From: Pacificimonas pallii
Lineage (GTDB): Bacteria; Pseudomonadota; Alphaproteobacteria; Sphingomonadales; Sphingomonadaceae
DNA length: 64,000 nucleotides
NCBI RefSeq assembly: GCF_019204005.1
Contig: NZ_JAGSPA010000004.1
Location: 216,001-280,000 of the forward strand
Direction: 5' to 3'
In this document: positions 49,112-57,460 of the stretch, piece by piece
How positions within the stretch are numbered: the stretch's first letter is position 1
How the letters are laid out: each line of letters begins with the position of its first letter
Made by a program: the position numbers and the translations under genes
The notes under the pieces: generated by a model
Databases searched by the model: none
What the model was told of the DNA's origin: nothing
What the model saw: only the letters and a program-made list of their open reading frames with translations

Positions 49112-49172
49112 GACCGGCGCGTGACCGGCGCGGAATATGTGCGGTGACAGGCGCCGGGCGATGCCGGTCACC
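49112..49172. repeat. tandem 10-mer and hairpin after glcB
   Basis: GACCGGCGCG occurs at 49112-49121 and 49123-49132. It is followed by a hairpin whose arms GGTGACAGGC (49143-49152) and GCCGGTCACC (49163-49172) pair with one mismatch. The hairpin is the best candidate for the glcB transcript end. The remaining bases to the kinase start are AT-rich promoter-like sequence. Confidence 0.4.
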
Positions 49173-49311
49173 CCTGCGTTTCCGACAAGATGGCCGCGCG
49201 CGGGCATGACCCGATTTTCATAGGATTTATGTACGGATAATTGGCAAAATTTACGCTTTGTTAATACCCTTTAACTATTTCTTACCGTGTCGGCGGGGGC
49301 TGAACGCGGTT

Positions 49312-50124
49312 ATGGTGGGGGCCTTCGTGGAAAAGCCAGGTAGTTCGAAGAGCGTGCCGGAAAACAACGTGGCAAACACGGCGCCCGACCTTTTCATGTC
49401 CGCATTTGCGCATGAGCTGAAAACGCCGCTGGGCGCGATCATGGGATATGCGGAGATGCTGGCCGGCGGCCATGTCGCTCCGGACCGGATCGAACGTCAT
49501 GCCGGTATGCTTTGGGAGGCGGCGCAGGCGCTCAGCGGCACAGTCGATGCCATGCTGGATCTCGCCCGGTTTTCTTCGGGCGAAATGGATATGACCGACG
49601 ACAGCTTCCATATTTCCGATTGTATTGAGAGCGCCGCGCGCATGCTCGCGACGTCGGCATCCGCGCATAATGTTCAAATCGACATGCGTGTACCGCCCGA
49701 CCTGCCGCCGCTTCTGGGCGACAGCCGCATGATGCGTCAGGTGGTGGTGAATCTGCTGTCCAATGCGATCAAATATGGCCCTGATGGCGGCCGTATCCGC
49801 GTCACCGCGCGCATCGACCGGCAGGGCCGGATGGCGCTTGAGGTCATGGATAATGGTCCGGGTATCAGTGCCGCGGAGATCGACGTCGCCATGCGGCCTT
49901 TTGGCAGGCTTCGCCGTGACAATACCATTCCCGGCCACGGCCTTGGCCTGCCGCTGACAAAGGCGCTCGTGGAATTGCATGAGGGCACGTTCCGTCTTGT
50001 GGGCACCTCAGGCAAGGGCACCAGGGCGATCGTCCTGCTGCCCGCTTCGCGCGTCCAGCGGGTTGTTGCGGGCGGGCAGGAAAGCTTCATCTTCAGCAGG
50101 CCGCCGGCCGTTAACCATTTTTGA
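49312..50124 (+). CDS. soluble histidine kinase, HisKA-HATPase_c only
   Basis: A 270-residue kinase without transmembrane or obvious sensor segments. After about 25 residues comes the dimerisation and phospho-acceptor helix FAHELKTPLGAIMGYAEML with its His near residue 43, then the ATPase: NLLSNAIKYGPDGG (N box), MDNGPGIS (G1) and PGHGLGLPLTKAL (G2). The H-box is of the type found in PleC/DivJ/PdhS kinases that act on DivK. No response regulator is adjacent; divK and pleD lie 4 kb downstream. The input is unknown and may be protein-protein contact. ATG 49312 or GTG 49315 is the start. Confidence 0.88.
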   Translation: MVGAFVEKPGSSKSVPENNVANTAPDLFMSAFAHELKTPLGAIMGYAEMLAGGHVAPDRIERHAGMLWEAAQALSGTVDAMLDLARFSSGEMDMTDDSFHISDCIESAARMLATSASAHNVQIDMRVPPDLPPLLGDSRMMRQVVVNLLSNAIKYGPDGGRIRVTARIDRQGRMALEVMDNGPGISAAEIDVAMRPFGRLRRDNTIPGHGLGLPLTKALVELHEGTFRLVGTSGKGTRAIVLLPASRVQRVVAGGQESFIFSRPPAVNHF

Positions 50125-50172
50125 ACACCATCGGTGCTTTGATTGCGCCAACAGAACGGATGGGACGGAAAA

Positions 50173-50460
50173 ATGGGACGGATCAAAAATGGAGACGCGC
50201 GCTTTCTGCAACAGCAGGTCATGAAGGCGATGAGCGGCGACCCGGATGCGTTTTACGAGCTGGGCGTTGCCTATGCGGTGGGCCGTGCCGGTGTCGATGT
50301 CGATCTGATCGAAGCGCATAAATGGTTCAATCTCGCCGCGCTCAAGGGCGATGAGCGTGCCAAGCAGGACCGCAGCGAAGTGTCCGCGGAAATGACTCAT
50401 GAGCAGATTTCGGAAGCGCAGCGCAATGCGCGCACCTTCCTGACGGCCGTCGCCGCCTAG
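50173..50460 (+). CDS. small SEL1-repeat protein
   Basis: A 95-residue protein with one clear Sel1-like repeat, ELGVAYAVGRAGVDVDLIEA followed by HKWFNLAALKGDERAKQ, an alpha-alpha hairpin that binds other proteins. There is no signal peptide, so it is probably cytosolic. The C-terminal ISEAQRNARTFLTAV is a helix typical of the end of Sel1 proteins. ATG 50173 has GGGA upstream. TTAACCAT at 50108-50115, within the end of the kinase gene, is a possible half-site for CtrA. Function is unknown; the 48-base gap suggests possible cotranscription with the kinase. Confidence 0.8.
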   Translation: MGRIKNGDARFLQQQVMKAMSGDPDAFYELGVAYAVGRAGVDVDLIEAHKWFNLAALKGDERAKQDRSEVSAEMTHEQISEAQRNARTFLTAVAA

Positions 50461-50469
50461 CTGACGAGA

Positions 50470-51639
50470 CTAGCCTTCGTCCCTGCGAAAGGGCGTCATT
50501 CCGCGCATGATCTCGATATCACGGGCGACCATGTCGCGCTCATGGGTCAGAAATTCCGCCACGGCTGTCCGCAATCCGGCATCGGCGATGAAATGCGCAG
50601 AATATGTCGTCACGGGTTCGTAGCCCCGTGCCAGCTTGTGCGGACCCTGCGCGCCCGCCTCGACCCGCGCCAGTCCATGCGCGATCGCAAAGTCGATCGC
50701 CTGATAATAGCATAGTTCGAAATGCAGGAACGGCACGTCGACGACGGTGCCCCAATAACGTCCATAAAGACAGTCCCCTCCTATGAAGTTCAGCGCGGCG
50801 GCCACGGTCCTTCCCTCCATGCGCGCCACCACCAGCAGCAGGCGGTCCGCCATCATTTGAGACATCAGCGTGAAGAAGGACCGCGTCAGATAGGGAGACC
50901 CCCATTTCCGCGCGCCCGTATCCTGATAGAAAACCCAGAAATCATCCCAGTCCTCTTCGCGAATATCCGCACCGCGCAGCTGTAGAATCCGCAGGCCGCT
51001 GTCCGCCGCGCCCCGGCGTTCCCGGCGGATGGTCTTGCGCTTGCGGGACGAAAGCGCGCCCAGAAAATCATCGAACGTGCGATAATCGCGATTGAACCAG
51101 TGGAACTGTTCACCATGCCGGATCAGCCAGTCCGCATCCCTGAACACCGGCAATTGCTCGGGCGGTATGAACGTCGCATGGGCCGATGACAGGCTGTGAT
51201 GCCGGCATACCGCCTCCGCACCCTTCAGGAGCAGGGCGGGGTCGGCGTCGCTGCGTGTCAGCAGCCGCGGTCCCGTAGCGGGCGTGAAGGGCGTACTGAT
51301 CTGCAATTTCGGATAATATTGCCCGCCCGCCCTTTCGAACGCCTCGGCCCAGCCATGATCGAAGACAAATTCTCCGCGGCTGTGGGTTTTGACGTAGGCG
51401 GGCATGACCGAAACCGGGTCCGCGGCCTCATCGGGCCGGACGGCGAGATGTGCGGGCGTCCAGCCCGTCTGCGCACTGACGCTGCCCGATTGCTCAAGGG
51501 CATGGGCGAATGCGTGCGTTGCGAACGGATTGCCGGTGCCAGCACAGGCATCCCATGCCGCGGCCGGGATGGCGCTGGCGGATGGAACCAGTTCGATGCG
51601 GGGAGCGGCCATTCGGTCAGACTCGATGGTCAGCGGCAC
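50470..51639 (-). CDS. FemAB-like GNAT protein (COG3146 / PF04339)
   Basis: A 389-residue protein of the COG3146 family, usually annotated as a GNAT acyltransferase related to peptidoglycan-bridge FemAB enzymes. Visible blocks are NPFATHAFAHALEQSGS, the KRKTIRRERRGAADSGLRI turn, DDFWVFYQDTGARKWGSPYL, and FHFELCYYQAIDFAIAHGL with EAGAQGPHKLARGYEPV. This family has no experimentally agreed substrate. It ends ten bases past the SEL1 stop on the opposite strand. The long frame on the plus strand here is only its shadow. Confidence 0.9.
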   Translation of the reverse strand: MPLTIESDRMAAPRIELVPSASAIPAAAWDACAGTGNPFATHAFAHALEQSGSVSAQTGWTPAHLAVRPDEAADPVSVMPAYVKTHSRGEFVFDHGWAEAFERAGGQYYPKLQISTPFTPATGPRLLTRSDADPALLLKGAEAVCRHHSLSSAHATFIPPEQLPVFRDADWLIRHGEQFHWFNRDYRTFDDFLGALSSRKRKTIRRERRGAADSGLRILQLRGADIREEDWDDFWVFYQDTGARKWGSPYLTRSFFTLMSQMMADRLLLVVARMEGRTVAAALNFIGGDCLYGRYWGTVVDVPFLHFELCYYQAIDFAIAHGLARVEAGAQGPHKLARGYEPVTTYSAHFIADAGLRTAVAEFLTHERDMVARDIEIMRGMTPFRRDEG

Positions 51640-51684
51640 ATGTGCAAAGCGGCATGTTCACGCAGGCGCTCTGGAAGTGACGCG

Positions 51685-52428
51685 CTAGTCTTTCCGGCCA
51701 GCAAGCTGCGCGGCGGCGTGCCCTTCAAGGATCAGCTGGTCGGCATGAGCGCGGCCGACGGCAATGTCCTGATCGGTGCGAACCGTCCAGGTAAAGGTGC
51801 GTTTGCCCGGCTTCTGGAAATGCCGCGCCAGACGGCTGGGCAGCGAACGGACATCATAGGCGATGAATTTGGGCCTGGCCCGCTGAATGGCGAAGAATCG
51901 TGCGGGCGCGCTGGCACGCCATGCGGAACCGGCCGTATCCGGCTCTTCGCTGACGACCAGCCCGTTCAGCATCAGCGGAAAATGGTCATGAAACCAGCGC
52001 GAGACCGCTGGATGAAACGACATGATGCCAACAGGGCCGACATATCCTTCCAGCGCGCGGCGAACCGCCAGCGCCAGTGCCAGCGGACTTGCCTGACCTA
52101 CCTTTGCCTCGATCAGCACCGGGGTACGGCCGCCAATGTGCAGCAGCACATCCTGCAGCGTCCGGATTTTTTCGTCGGAGTTCCTGAGCTTTATGGCCTC
52201 CAGGGCCTTCATGCTTTTGTGCAGCACGGGGCCGGTCCCCTCCGAAAGCCGCTCCAGCGTGCTGTCGTGGAACACGACGGCCCCGGCCTCCTGCGTCAAC
52301 TGGACATCCAGTTCGATACCGAAACCGGCGTTGATCGCCGCCTCGAATGCGGCGACACTATTTTCCACCGGCCCATTTTCCGCATGAAGGCCGCGATGCG
52401 CAAAGGGTTTCGCAGACAGGATCGCCAT
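51685..52428 (-). CDS. glycerophosphodiester phosphodiesterase
   Basis: A 247-residue GDPD-domain enzyme, without a signal peptide and so cytosolic. It hydrolyses glycerophosphodiesters to glycerol 3-phosphate and an alcohol. Catalytic features are FAHRGLH (first His), VENSVAAFEAAINAGFGIEL (the Glu/Asp metal site), and VVFHDSTLERLSEG with the second His, with VLIEAKVG later. I start at ATG 52428 (MAILSAKPFAHRG); the frame upstream overlaps the RidA stop without family similarity. It is the distal gene of the leftward group HAD-RidA-GDPD, 37 bases after RidA. Confidence 0.92.
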   Translation of the reverse strand: MAILSAKPFAHRGLHAENGPVENSVAAFEAAINAGFGIELDVQLTQEAGAVVFHDSTLERLSEGTGPVLHKSMKALEAIKLRNSDEKIRTLQDVLLHIGGRTPVLIEAKVGQASPLALALAVRRALEGYVGPVGIMSFHPAVSRWFHDHFPLMLNGLVVSEEPDTAGSAWRASAPARFFAIQRARPKFIAYDVRSLPSRLARHFQKPGKRTFTWTVRTDQDIAVGRAHADQLILEGHAAAQLAGRKD

Positions 52429-52465
52429 TTTGGCTTCCCGTGCGTCACGTGCTTTCCGACTGCTT

Positions 52466-52930
52466 TCAATCAGCATCGAATTCGATCACCGCATCTATCT
52501 CGACCGCGACGCCCAGTGGCAGTGCCGCCACACCGACGGCGCTGCGGGCATGTCGGCCCGGCTCTCCCAGAATCTCCGCGAGGAGGTCGCTGGCGCCGTT
52601 CGCGACTTTCGGCTGTTCGGTATATCCCGGCACGGATGCGACAAAAACGTTCAGCTTCACGACCTGGCGAATCGCCTCCAGCGAGCCGAGGGCGGCCTTT
52701 GTCTGGGCAAGGATGGCAAGCGCGCAGCGCTGGGCGATGGCATAGGCCTCATCCGTTGTCACGGTGTCGCCCACCGTACCGCACATCAACTCGCCATTCG
52801 CATCGAACGGTATCTGCCCTGCAATGTGGAGCAGCCCGCCCGCTTTTACGAAGGGGACATAGTTTGCGGCGGCGGCGGGTGCGGCGGGCAGGGTGAGCCC
52901 GCGGGCGTTCAGTTTTTCTTCAATGGTCAT
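52466..52930 (-). CDS. RidA-family enamine/imine deaminase-like protein
   Basis: A 154-residue protein of the RidA superfamily, close to the longer YjgH/Rid2-type branch. The conserved substrate-site arginine is in EPGRHARSAVGVAALPLGVA, and AGQIPFDANGELMCGTVGD and VVKLNVFVASVPGY are family blocks. RidA enzymes break down reactive enamines formed by PLP enzymes; members of this branch may have other substrates. It sits between the HAD hydrolase and GDPD genes, nine bases after the former. It has no signal peptide. Confidence 0.92.
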   Translation of the reverse strand: MTIEEKLNARGLTLPAAPAAAANYVPFVKAGGLLHIAGQIPFDANGELMCGTVGDTVTTDEAYAIAQRCALAILAQTKAALGSLEAIRQVVKLNVFVASVPGYTEQPKVANGASDLLAEILGEPGRHARSAVGVAALPLGVAVEIDAVIEFDAD

Positions 52931-52939
52931 ATTCGGCTC

Positions 52940-53581
52940 CTATCTTACACGGACCCCGGTCCGTGCAAGGTTTTCCTCGTTGATAAGACGTTCCAGATAG
53001 ACCCTTGCGTCGGGCCAGTCATCAATGCGGGCATCGGCATGTGCCGCAGGCGGGATCATTTGGCGAAGCTGCGCATCGGCAACCATATGAATACAGTGCA
53101 CATGCGGGACCTCGGTTTTCACGCTCTGATGGTGCGGTGGCAGGTCGTCCATGAAAACGGCGGGCGGACTGCCATGCGCTTCCAGGATCCGCTTCAGCGC
53201 CGGGCCTTTGGGGCCGCGATTGCAATAGACTTCATAGTCCATGCCGAGTGCCCTCACCTGTGACTTCCGGCGCTCGCGATGCTCGTCCTCGATATTGGTC
53301 AGGATAACAATATCGTAGAGCGTGTCCAGCGCCGCGAGCGCTTCGGCCGCGCCGGGCGCGGCGGTCTGGCGGTGCATGCCGGTCCGGAAAAAATCCATCA
53401 GAAGGTCTGGCATCGCGTCATCGGCGACCGGGCTGTCATCGGCCATGTGCCGGACATTACCGGACAGCGCGAAGCTGTCGAGCCTCAGTCGCATATTGTG
53501 CGCCTCTTCGAGATGCGCGCCAAAGGGCGCCGCGAACGACACGAGGACTTCGTCACAGTCGGAGATCAACAGGGGTTTCAT
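52940..53581 (-). CDS. HAD-family hydrolase
   Basis: A 213-residue HAD-fold protein. The nucleophile motif is LLISDCDEVLVSF, with D-x-D-E in place of D-x-D-G, then IVILTNIEDEHRERRKSQV (motif II), CNRGPKGPALKRILEAHG (motif III lysine) and VFMDDLPPHHQSVKT (motif IV). The D-x-D-E-V variant and DDLPPHH are typical of an alphaproteobacterial subgroup whose substrate is unknown. Its start overlaps the DUF3572 stop by four bases, and RidA follows nine bases after its stop, so these genes form one operon. Confidence 0.85.
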   Translation of the reverse strand: MKPLLISDCDEVLVSFAAPFGAHLEEAHNMRLRLDSFALSGNVRHMADDSPVADDAMPDLLMDFFRTGMHRQTAAPGAAEALAALDTLYDIVILTNIEDEHRERRKSQVRALGMDYEVYCNRGPKGPALKRILEAHGSPPAVFMDDLPPHHQSVKTEVPHVHCIHMVADAQLRQMIPPAAHADARIDDWPDARVYLERLINEENLARTGVRVR

Positions 53582-53823
53582 AAGGCGTCTCTTGCACGGA
53601 TCAGGTCTGCGGGGTCCACCAAAAGGACTTCGGCGCAGCGGATCAGGTCAGGTTCGTGCGCGGCCAGAAACTCCAGTGCGGCGCGCTGGGTGCCCGCGTC
53701 CGTCAGACCGGACCTCAGCTGCGGCACATCCAGGCCGCTTAGGTCGATGAACCGGCCAAGAAGGTTTTCGTCCGACGCGATATGCGCTATCGCCGATATC
53801 GCCAGAACCTCGTGGTCTGGCAT
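53578..53823 (-). CDS. DUF3572 small protein
   Basis: An 81-residue cytosolic helical protein of the alphaproteobacterial DUF3572 family. The N-terminus MPDHEVLAISAIAHIASDEN followed by LLGRFIDLSGLD and LEFLAAHEPDLIRCAE is the family pattern. Function is unknown. I start at ATG 53823; the frame runs eleven codons further upstream without resemblance. It is the first gene of the DUF3572-HAD-RidA-GDPD operon and is divergent from divK. DUF3572 next to divK-pleD is a recurrent arrangement in this class, to my knowledge, which hints at a cell-cycle connection. Confidence 0.88.
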   Translation of the reverse strand: MPDHEVLAISAIAHIASDENLLGRFIDLSGLDVPQLRSGLTDAGTQRAALEFLAAHEPDLIRCAEVLLVDPADLIRARDAL

Positions 53824-53939
53824 GTTGCTTTTGCTAGCTCTTGGTAAAGGGTTCATTCAGCTACCACCATTTATGCGGGTTACGCTCTTGCAATTGCATT
53901 TGCTGGCAACTGGCAGGGTTCGGGAAGGATCCCACACAC

Positions 53940-54302
53940 ATGGCGAAAACAGTTCTCGTCGTCGAGGACAATGATCTCAACATGAAACTGTTTTGCGATC
54001 TGCTGGCGGCACATGGGTATGAGACGATGCAGACACGCGATGGACGGCGTGTGCTCGACATGGTGCGCAAGCAGCGGCCCGACCTTATTCTCATGGACAT
54101 TCAGTTGCCGGAAGTGTCCGGCCTTGAAGTGACGGGCTGGCTGAAGGCCGACCCCGCTTTGGCCGACATTCCCGTCGTCGCCGTCACCGCCTTTGCGATG
54201 AAGGGCGATGAGGAGCGCATGAAGGCGGGCGGCTGCGAGGCGTATATCGCAAAGCCGATCTCCGTCGCTCGCTTCATCGACATCGTGCGTCAGTACATAT
54301 AG
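53940..54302 (+). CDS. divK: single-domain response regulator DivK
   Basis: A 120-residue receiver domain. The acidic pocket and phosphoacceptor are in [20 protein letters not shown] and [15 protein letters not shown], with the Thr/Ala switch [14 protein letters not shown] and the lysine in [12 protein letters not shown]. This is the DivK sequence type, controlled by PleC and DivJ kinases and feeding the DivL-CckA-CtrA pathway. It precedes pleD by 13 bases, the Caulobacter arrangement. GGAAGGA is a good ribosome site. A soluble kinase with a compatible H-box is encoded 4 kb to the left. Confidence 0.96.
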   Translation: MAKTVLVVEDNDLNMKLFCDLLAAHGYETMQTRDGRRVLDMVRKQRPDLILMDIQLPEVSGLEVTGWLKADPALADIPVVAVTAFAMKGDEERMKAGGCEAYIAKPISVARFIDIVRQYI

Positions 54303-54315
54303 GAACTCTTATTAG

Positions 54316-55701
54316 ATGACAGCACGTATCCTTATCGTTGACGACCTGCCGACCAATCTGCTGCTGCTTGAGGCTATTCTCGAGGATGAATTCTACGATG
54401 TGATCAAGGCGAGCAGCGGCGAGGAAGCCGTCGAAATCGCCAAGCGGGAAAAGCCCGACCTTGTCCTGCTTGACGTCATGATGCCGGGGGAGGACGGCTA
54501 TTCCGTCTGCCGCAGGCTGAAGGCACTGAGCGAAACGCGCATGCTGCCCGTCATTTTCGTGACGGCGATCGCAGAGCCAGAGGCGCGCGCCGAGGGGCTC
54601 GCGGCCGGGGCGGAGGACTTTGTTTGCAAGCCGCTGAACGCCGTTGAACTGATTGCCCGCGTGCGCGCGCTCCTCAGGCAGAAAGAGCTGATTGATGAAA
54701 TGTGCGGGCCCGAGGACGTCTCCGCCGCGCTGGTGCCACTTTATGATGGATCGGCACCGCACCGTGCGCGGACCATCGCGCTGGTGGATAATGGCTCGGC
54801 TCTCCTCACCGCTCTGAAACCCGGACTTGCGACCTTCGGCGCGATCCGGACGCTGCCCATCGACGGCGCGCTCGACATGATCCGGTCGTCCGAAGTGGAT
54901 CTCGTGGCGCTGCCGATCGCCGCGCATGAGCGGGACGGTCTGGAACTGCTCGCGCGGCTGCGGGGCTCGGCCGAAACGCGGGGGCTGCCCGTCCTCGCCG
55001 CCAGCATTGATGAAAGGGTCGCGCCCATTGCGCGGGCGTTCGATCTGGGTGCCAATGAATGCGTGAAGCTGCCTTCCGCGCGGCTGGAGATCGAGACGCG
55101 CATCCGCAACATGATCCGGCGCAAGAAATTCTCCGACCGTCTGCGCGGCAATATGCACGCGTCTTTACGGCTGGCGACCACCGACGCGGTAACGGGGCTG
55201 TTCAACAGGCATTATCTGACGCACCAGCTCGAACTGCTGGCAAGTGCGGCGCATGCGGATGCGACCCCGCTATCACTGCTGCTTCTCGACCTCGATCGTT
55301 TCAAGGATGTGAACGACCAGCACGGGCATACCGCCGGCGATCATATGCTGCGGCGCGTGGCGGAAACCATTGCCGCCAATATACGCGGCGTCGATGTTGC
55401 CGCGCGATTTGGCGGCGAGGAGTTTGCCGTCGCGCTTCCCGGGATCGATTCAGACGAGGCCGTGCATGTCGCCGAGCGGATTCGCCTGCTGGTGGCGGAG
55501 ACCCGCATCAATGTGGGCGGGCAGGAAGTCGGCGTAACGATCAGCATTGGCGTGGCCACGCTGACGACGAACGGCGATATGCACAATCTGGTCACGCGGG
55601 CCGACCGGGCCCTGTACGTCGCCAAGGACATGGGGCGGAATCAGACACAGGTCGAAAACGCCCGCATGAACCGGACAAGCGAGAATATGACGGGCGGCTG
55701 A
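54316..55701 (+). CDS. pleD: response regulator-diguanylate cyclase PleD
   Basis: A 461-residue two-receiver GGDEF protein. REC1 has ILIVDDLPTNLLLLEAIL and VLLDVMMPGEDGYSV with phospho-Asp; REC2 (about residues 155-270) lacks a standard phospho-acceptor and serves for dimerisation. The C-terminal GGDEF domain has RFGGEEFAVALPG, with the inhibitory RxxD site RGVD five residues ahead, so product feedback by c-di-GMP is expected. It should make c-di-GMP at cell poles as in Caulobacter. It is the last gene of divK-pleD and converges on rpmG. Confidence 0.96.
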   Translation: MTARILIVDDLPTNLLLLEAILEDEFYDVIKASSGEEAVEIAKREKPDLVLLDVMMPGEDGYSVCRRLKALSETRMLPVIFVTAIAEPEARAEGLAAGAEDFVCKPLNAVELIARVRALLRQKELIDEMCGPEDVSAALVPLYDGSAPHRARTIALVDNGSALLTALKPGLATFGAIRTLPIDGALDMIRSSEVDLVALPIAAHERDGLELLARLRGSAETRGLPVLAASIDERVAPIARAFDLGANECVKLPSARLEIETRIRNMIRRKKFSDRLRGNMHASLRLATTDAVTGLFNRHYLTHQLELLASAAHADATPLSLLLLDLDRFKDVNDQHGHTAGDHMLRRVAETIAANIRGVDVAARFGGEEFAVALPGIDSDEAVHVAERIRLLVAETRINVGGQEVGVTISIGVATLTTNGDMHNLVTRADRALYVAKDMGRNQTQVENARMNRTSENMTGG

Positions 55702-55779
55702 TCCCGAAACCGCTGCCCATTGCCGGACCCGCAATCGCTGAAACAGTTGGGGCAGGCCGTTATAGCGCCCGCCCGGCGC

Positions 55780-55947
55780 TTACTTGATCTTGGCTTCCTT
55801 GAACTCGACATGCTTGCGCGCGACGGGATCATATTTGCGCATGACCATCTTTTCCGTGATGTTGCGCGGGTTCTTTCTCGTGACGTAGAAAAAGCCGGTA
55901 TCGGCGGTCGACACGAGTTTGATTTTCACGTTTGCCGGTTTCGCCAT
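55780..55947 (-). CDS. rpmG: 50S ribosomal protein L33
   Basis: A 55-residue ribosomal protein: [20 protein letters not shown], then [20 protein letters not shown] and the basic tail [14 protein letters not shown]. It lacks the Cys zinc-ribbon of the C+ paralogue. ATG 55947 is certain by family; a much longer frame upstream is spurious. A terminator-like hairpin lies in its leader, 36 bases before the start. The gene is divergent from hisS and its 3' end faces pleD. Confidence 0.96.
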   Translation of the reverse strand: MAKPANVKIKLVSTADTGFFYVTRKNPRNITEKMVMRKYDPVARKHVEFKEAKIK

Positions 55948-55973
55948 GGCGCCCGTTCCCTTTACTTCGTTAA

Positions 55974-56007
55974 AATAGAAAACGCGGGCGGCATTGCTGC
56001 GCCCGCG
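55974..56007 (-). terminator. terminator-like hairpin in the rpmG leader
   Basis: On the minus strand CGCGGGCG (56007-56000) and CGCCCGCG (55990-55983) form an 8-bp GC stem with a 9-base loop, followed by TTTTCTATTTT. This is an intrinsic-terminator pattern pointing toward rpmG, yet no minus-strand gene precedes it. It could be an attenuator in the rpmG leader, or an end for antisense transcription coming out of hisS. Confidence 0.6.
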
Positions 56008-56107
56008 AGCATGACGAGCGCAAATGCCCCCGCCCCGGTAAAAAGTCAAGCGCGCCCGAGTCTGTCCGCGACGTCTTCCGCGCTGGTCTTCCGAAGGCCA
56101 GCGCCCT

Positions 56108-57460
56108 ATGTCCCCGCTCATGAGTAACAAGCCTTCCGCCATTCGCGGCACGAATGATTTCATTGCCGAGGAAGCCGCCCGCTTCGACCACGTCGTCGAC
56201 ACATTCGCGCGGGTCCGCCGCCTTTACGGCTTCCGTTCCGTCCATATTCCGGTTTTCGAACATACCGGCGTCTTTGCGCGCTCGCTTGGCGAGACGACGG
56301 ACGTCGTTTCGAAAGAGATGTACACGTTCGAGGATCGCTCTGGCGATTCGGTGACGCTGCGTCCTGAATTCACCGCCGGAATCTCGCGCGCCTATCTGTC
56401 GAACGGCTGGCAGCAGCATGGTGTCATGAAGCTGGCGGCAACGGGACCCTGCTTTCGGTATGAGCGGCCGCAAAAGGGGCGCTTCCGTCAGTTTCACCAG
56501 CTCGATGCGGAAATTATCGGGTCCGCTGGTCCCGATTCCGATGTGGAACTGCTCGCGCTGGGCCAGCATCTGATCGAAGAACTCGGTGTCGCCGGGAATG
56601 TGACGCTGCAACTGAATACGCTGGGCGATCCTGAAAGCCGGTCGGCATGGCAGGCGGCGCTGCTTGCCTATTTCAACGGGCACCGTGACAGCCTGGGCGA
56701 AGACAGCCAGCGGCGCCTTGATGCGAATCCGCTCAGGATTCTCGACAGCAAGAACGAGGGCGACCGCGCGCTCGTCGCGGATGCGCCTGTGATCGATGAT
56801 TTCCTGACTGCCGAAGCCGCGGCGTTTTTCGCGGCGTTGACCTCCGGCCTCGATGCGGCGGGCGTGGCATGGACGCGCAATCCGCGGCTTGTGCGGGGCC
56901 TTGATTATTACCGTCATACCGCCTTTGAGTTTGTCACCGACGCGCTCGGCGCGCAGGGCACTGTCCTTGCCGGTGGCCGTTATGATGGCCTGATCGAGGC
57001 GATGGGCGGCCCGCATACCCCGGCGGTCGGCTGGGCGGCGGGTATCGAACGCCTCGCCATGCTGATCGATGCGCCTGCGCCCGAAGGGGTCGATCTCGCC
57101 TTCATCCCGATGGATGACGCGGCGAGTGCGCGCGGTGCGCGCCTGGTGGCGGCGCTGCGCAAAGGCGGCGGCGTGGCGGTCGAAACCTTCGCGGCAGGCA
57201 ATATGAAGAAGCGCATGACCCGCGCCAGCGCCAGCGGCGCGCGCCTCGCGATCATCATCGGTGCCGATGAAATGCGGGACGACACCATGCAGGTCAAAGA
57301 TCTCGTCGCCGGTGAACAGGTCCGCATTCCGCAGGCGGAGGCCGGGTTCGTCGGCGGTTATCTCGCGGAACTGCGCCTTGTCGCATTGACCGGACATGAC
57401 GGCGACGTGCCGGACTTTCCGGCCTGGCGAACGCGCAATCTGGGGGGGCAGGCGCGATGA
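56108..57460 (+). CDS. hisS: histidyl-tRNA synthetase
   Basis: Charges tRNA-His. Class II synthetase of about 450 residues: motif 1 region near [20 protein letters not shown], motif 2 [17 protein letters not shown], the HisA signature [15 protein letters not shown], and motif 3 [14 protein letters not shown]. The anticodon-binding domain begins near residue 345. Two ATGs, 56108 and 56120, are possible; the latter ([14 protein letters not shown]) matches relatives. Its stop overlaps the prfA start (ATGA), starting the translation operon hisS-prfA-prmC. Confidence 0.97.
   Translation: MSPLMSNKPSAIRGTNDFIAEEAARFDHVVDTFARVRRLYGFRSVHIPVFEHTGVFARSLGETTDVVSKEMYTFEDRSGDSVTLRPEFTAGISRAYLSNGWQQHGVMKLAATGPCFRYERPQKGRFRQFHQLDAEIIGSAGPDSDVELLALGQHLIEELGVAGNVTLQLNTLGDPESRSAWQAALLAYFNGHRDSLGEDSQRRLDANPLRILDSKNEGDRALVADAPVIDDFLTAEAAAFFAALTSGLDAAGVAWTRNPRLVRGLDYYRHTAFEFVTDALGAQGTVLAGGRYDGLIEAMGGPHTPAVGWAAGIERLAMLIDAPAPEGVDLAFIPMDDAASARGARLVAALRKGGGVAVETFAAGNMKKRMTRASASGARLAIIIGADEMRDDTMQVKDLVAGEQVRIPQAEAGFVGGYLAELRLVALTGHDGDVPDFPAWRTRNLGGQAR

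Noticed and set aside
51196..52896. 566-codon plus-strand frame crossing three minus-strand genes
   Set aside because: It spans FemAB-like, GDPD and RidA genes in antisense, including their intergenic gaps; composition is that of a shadow.
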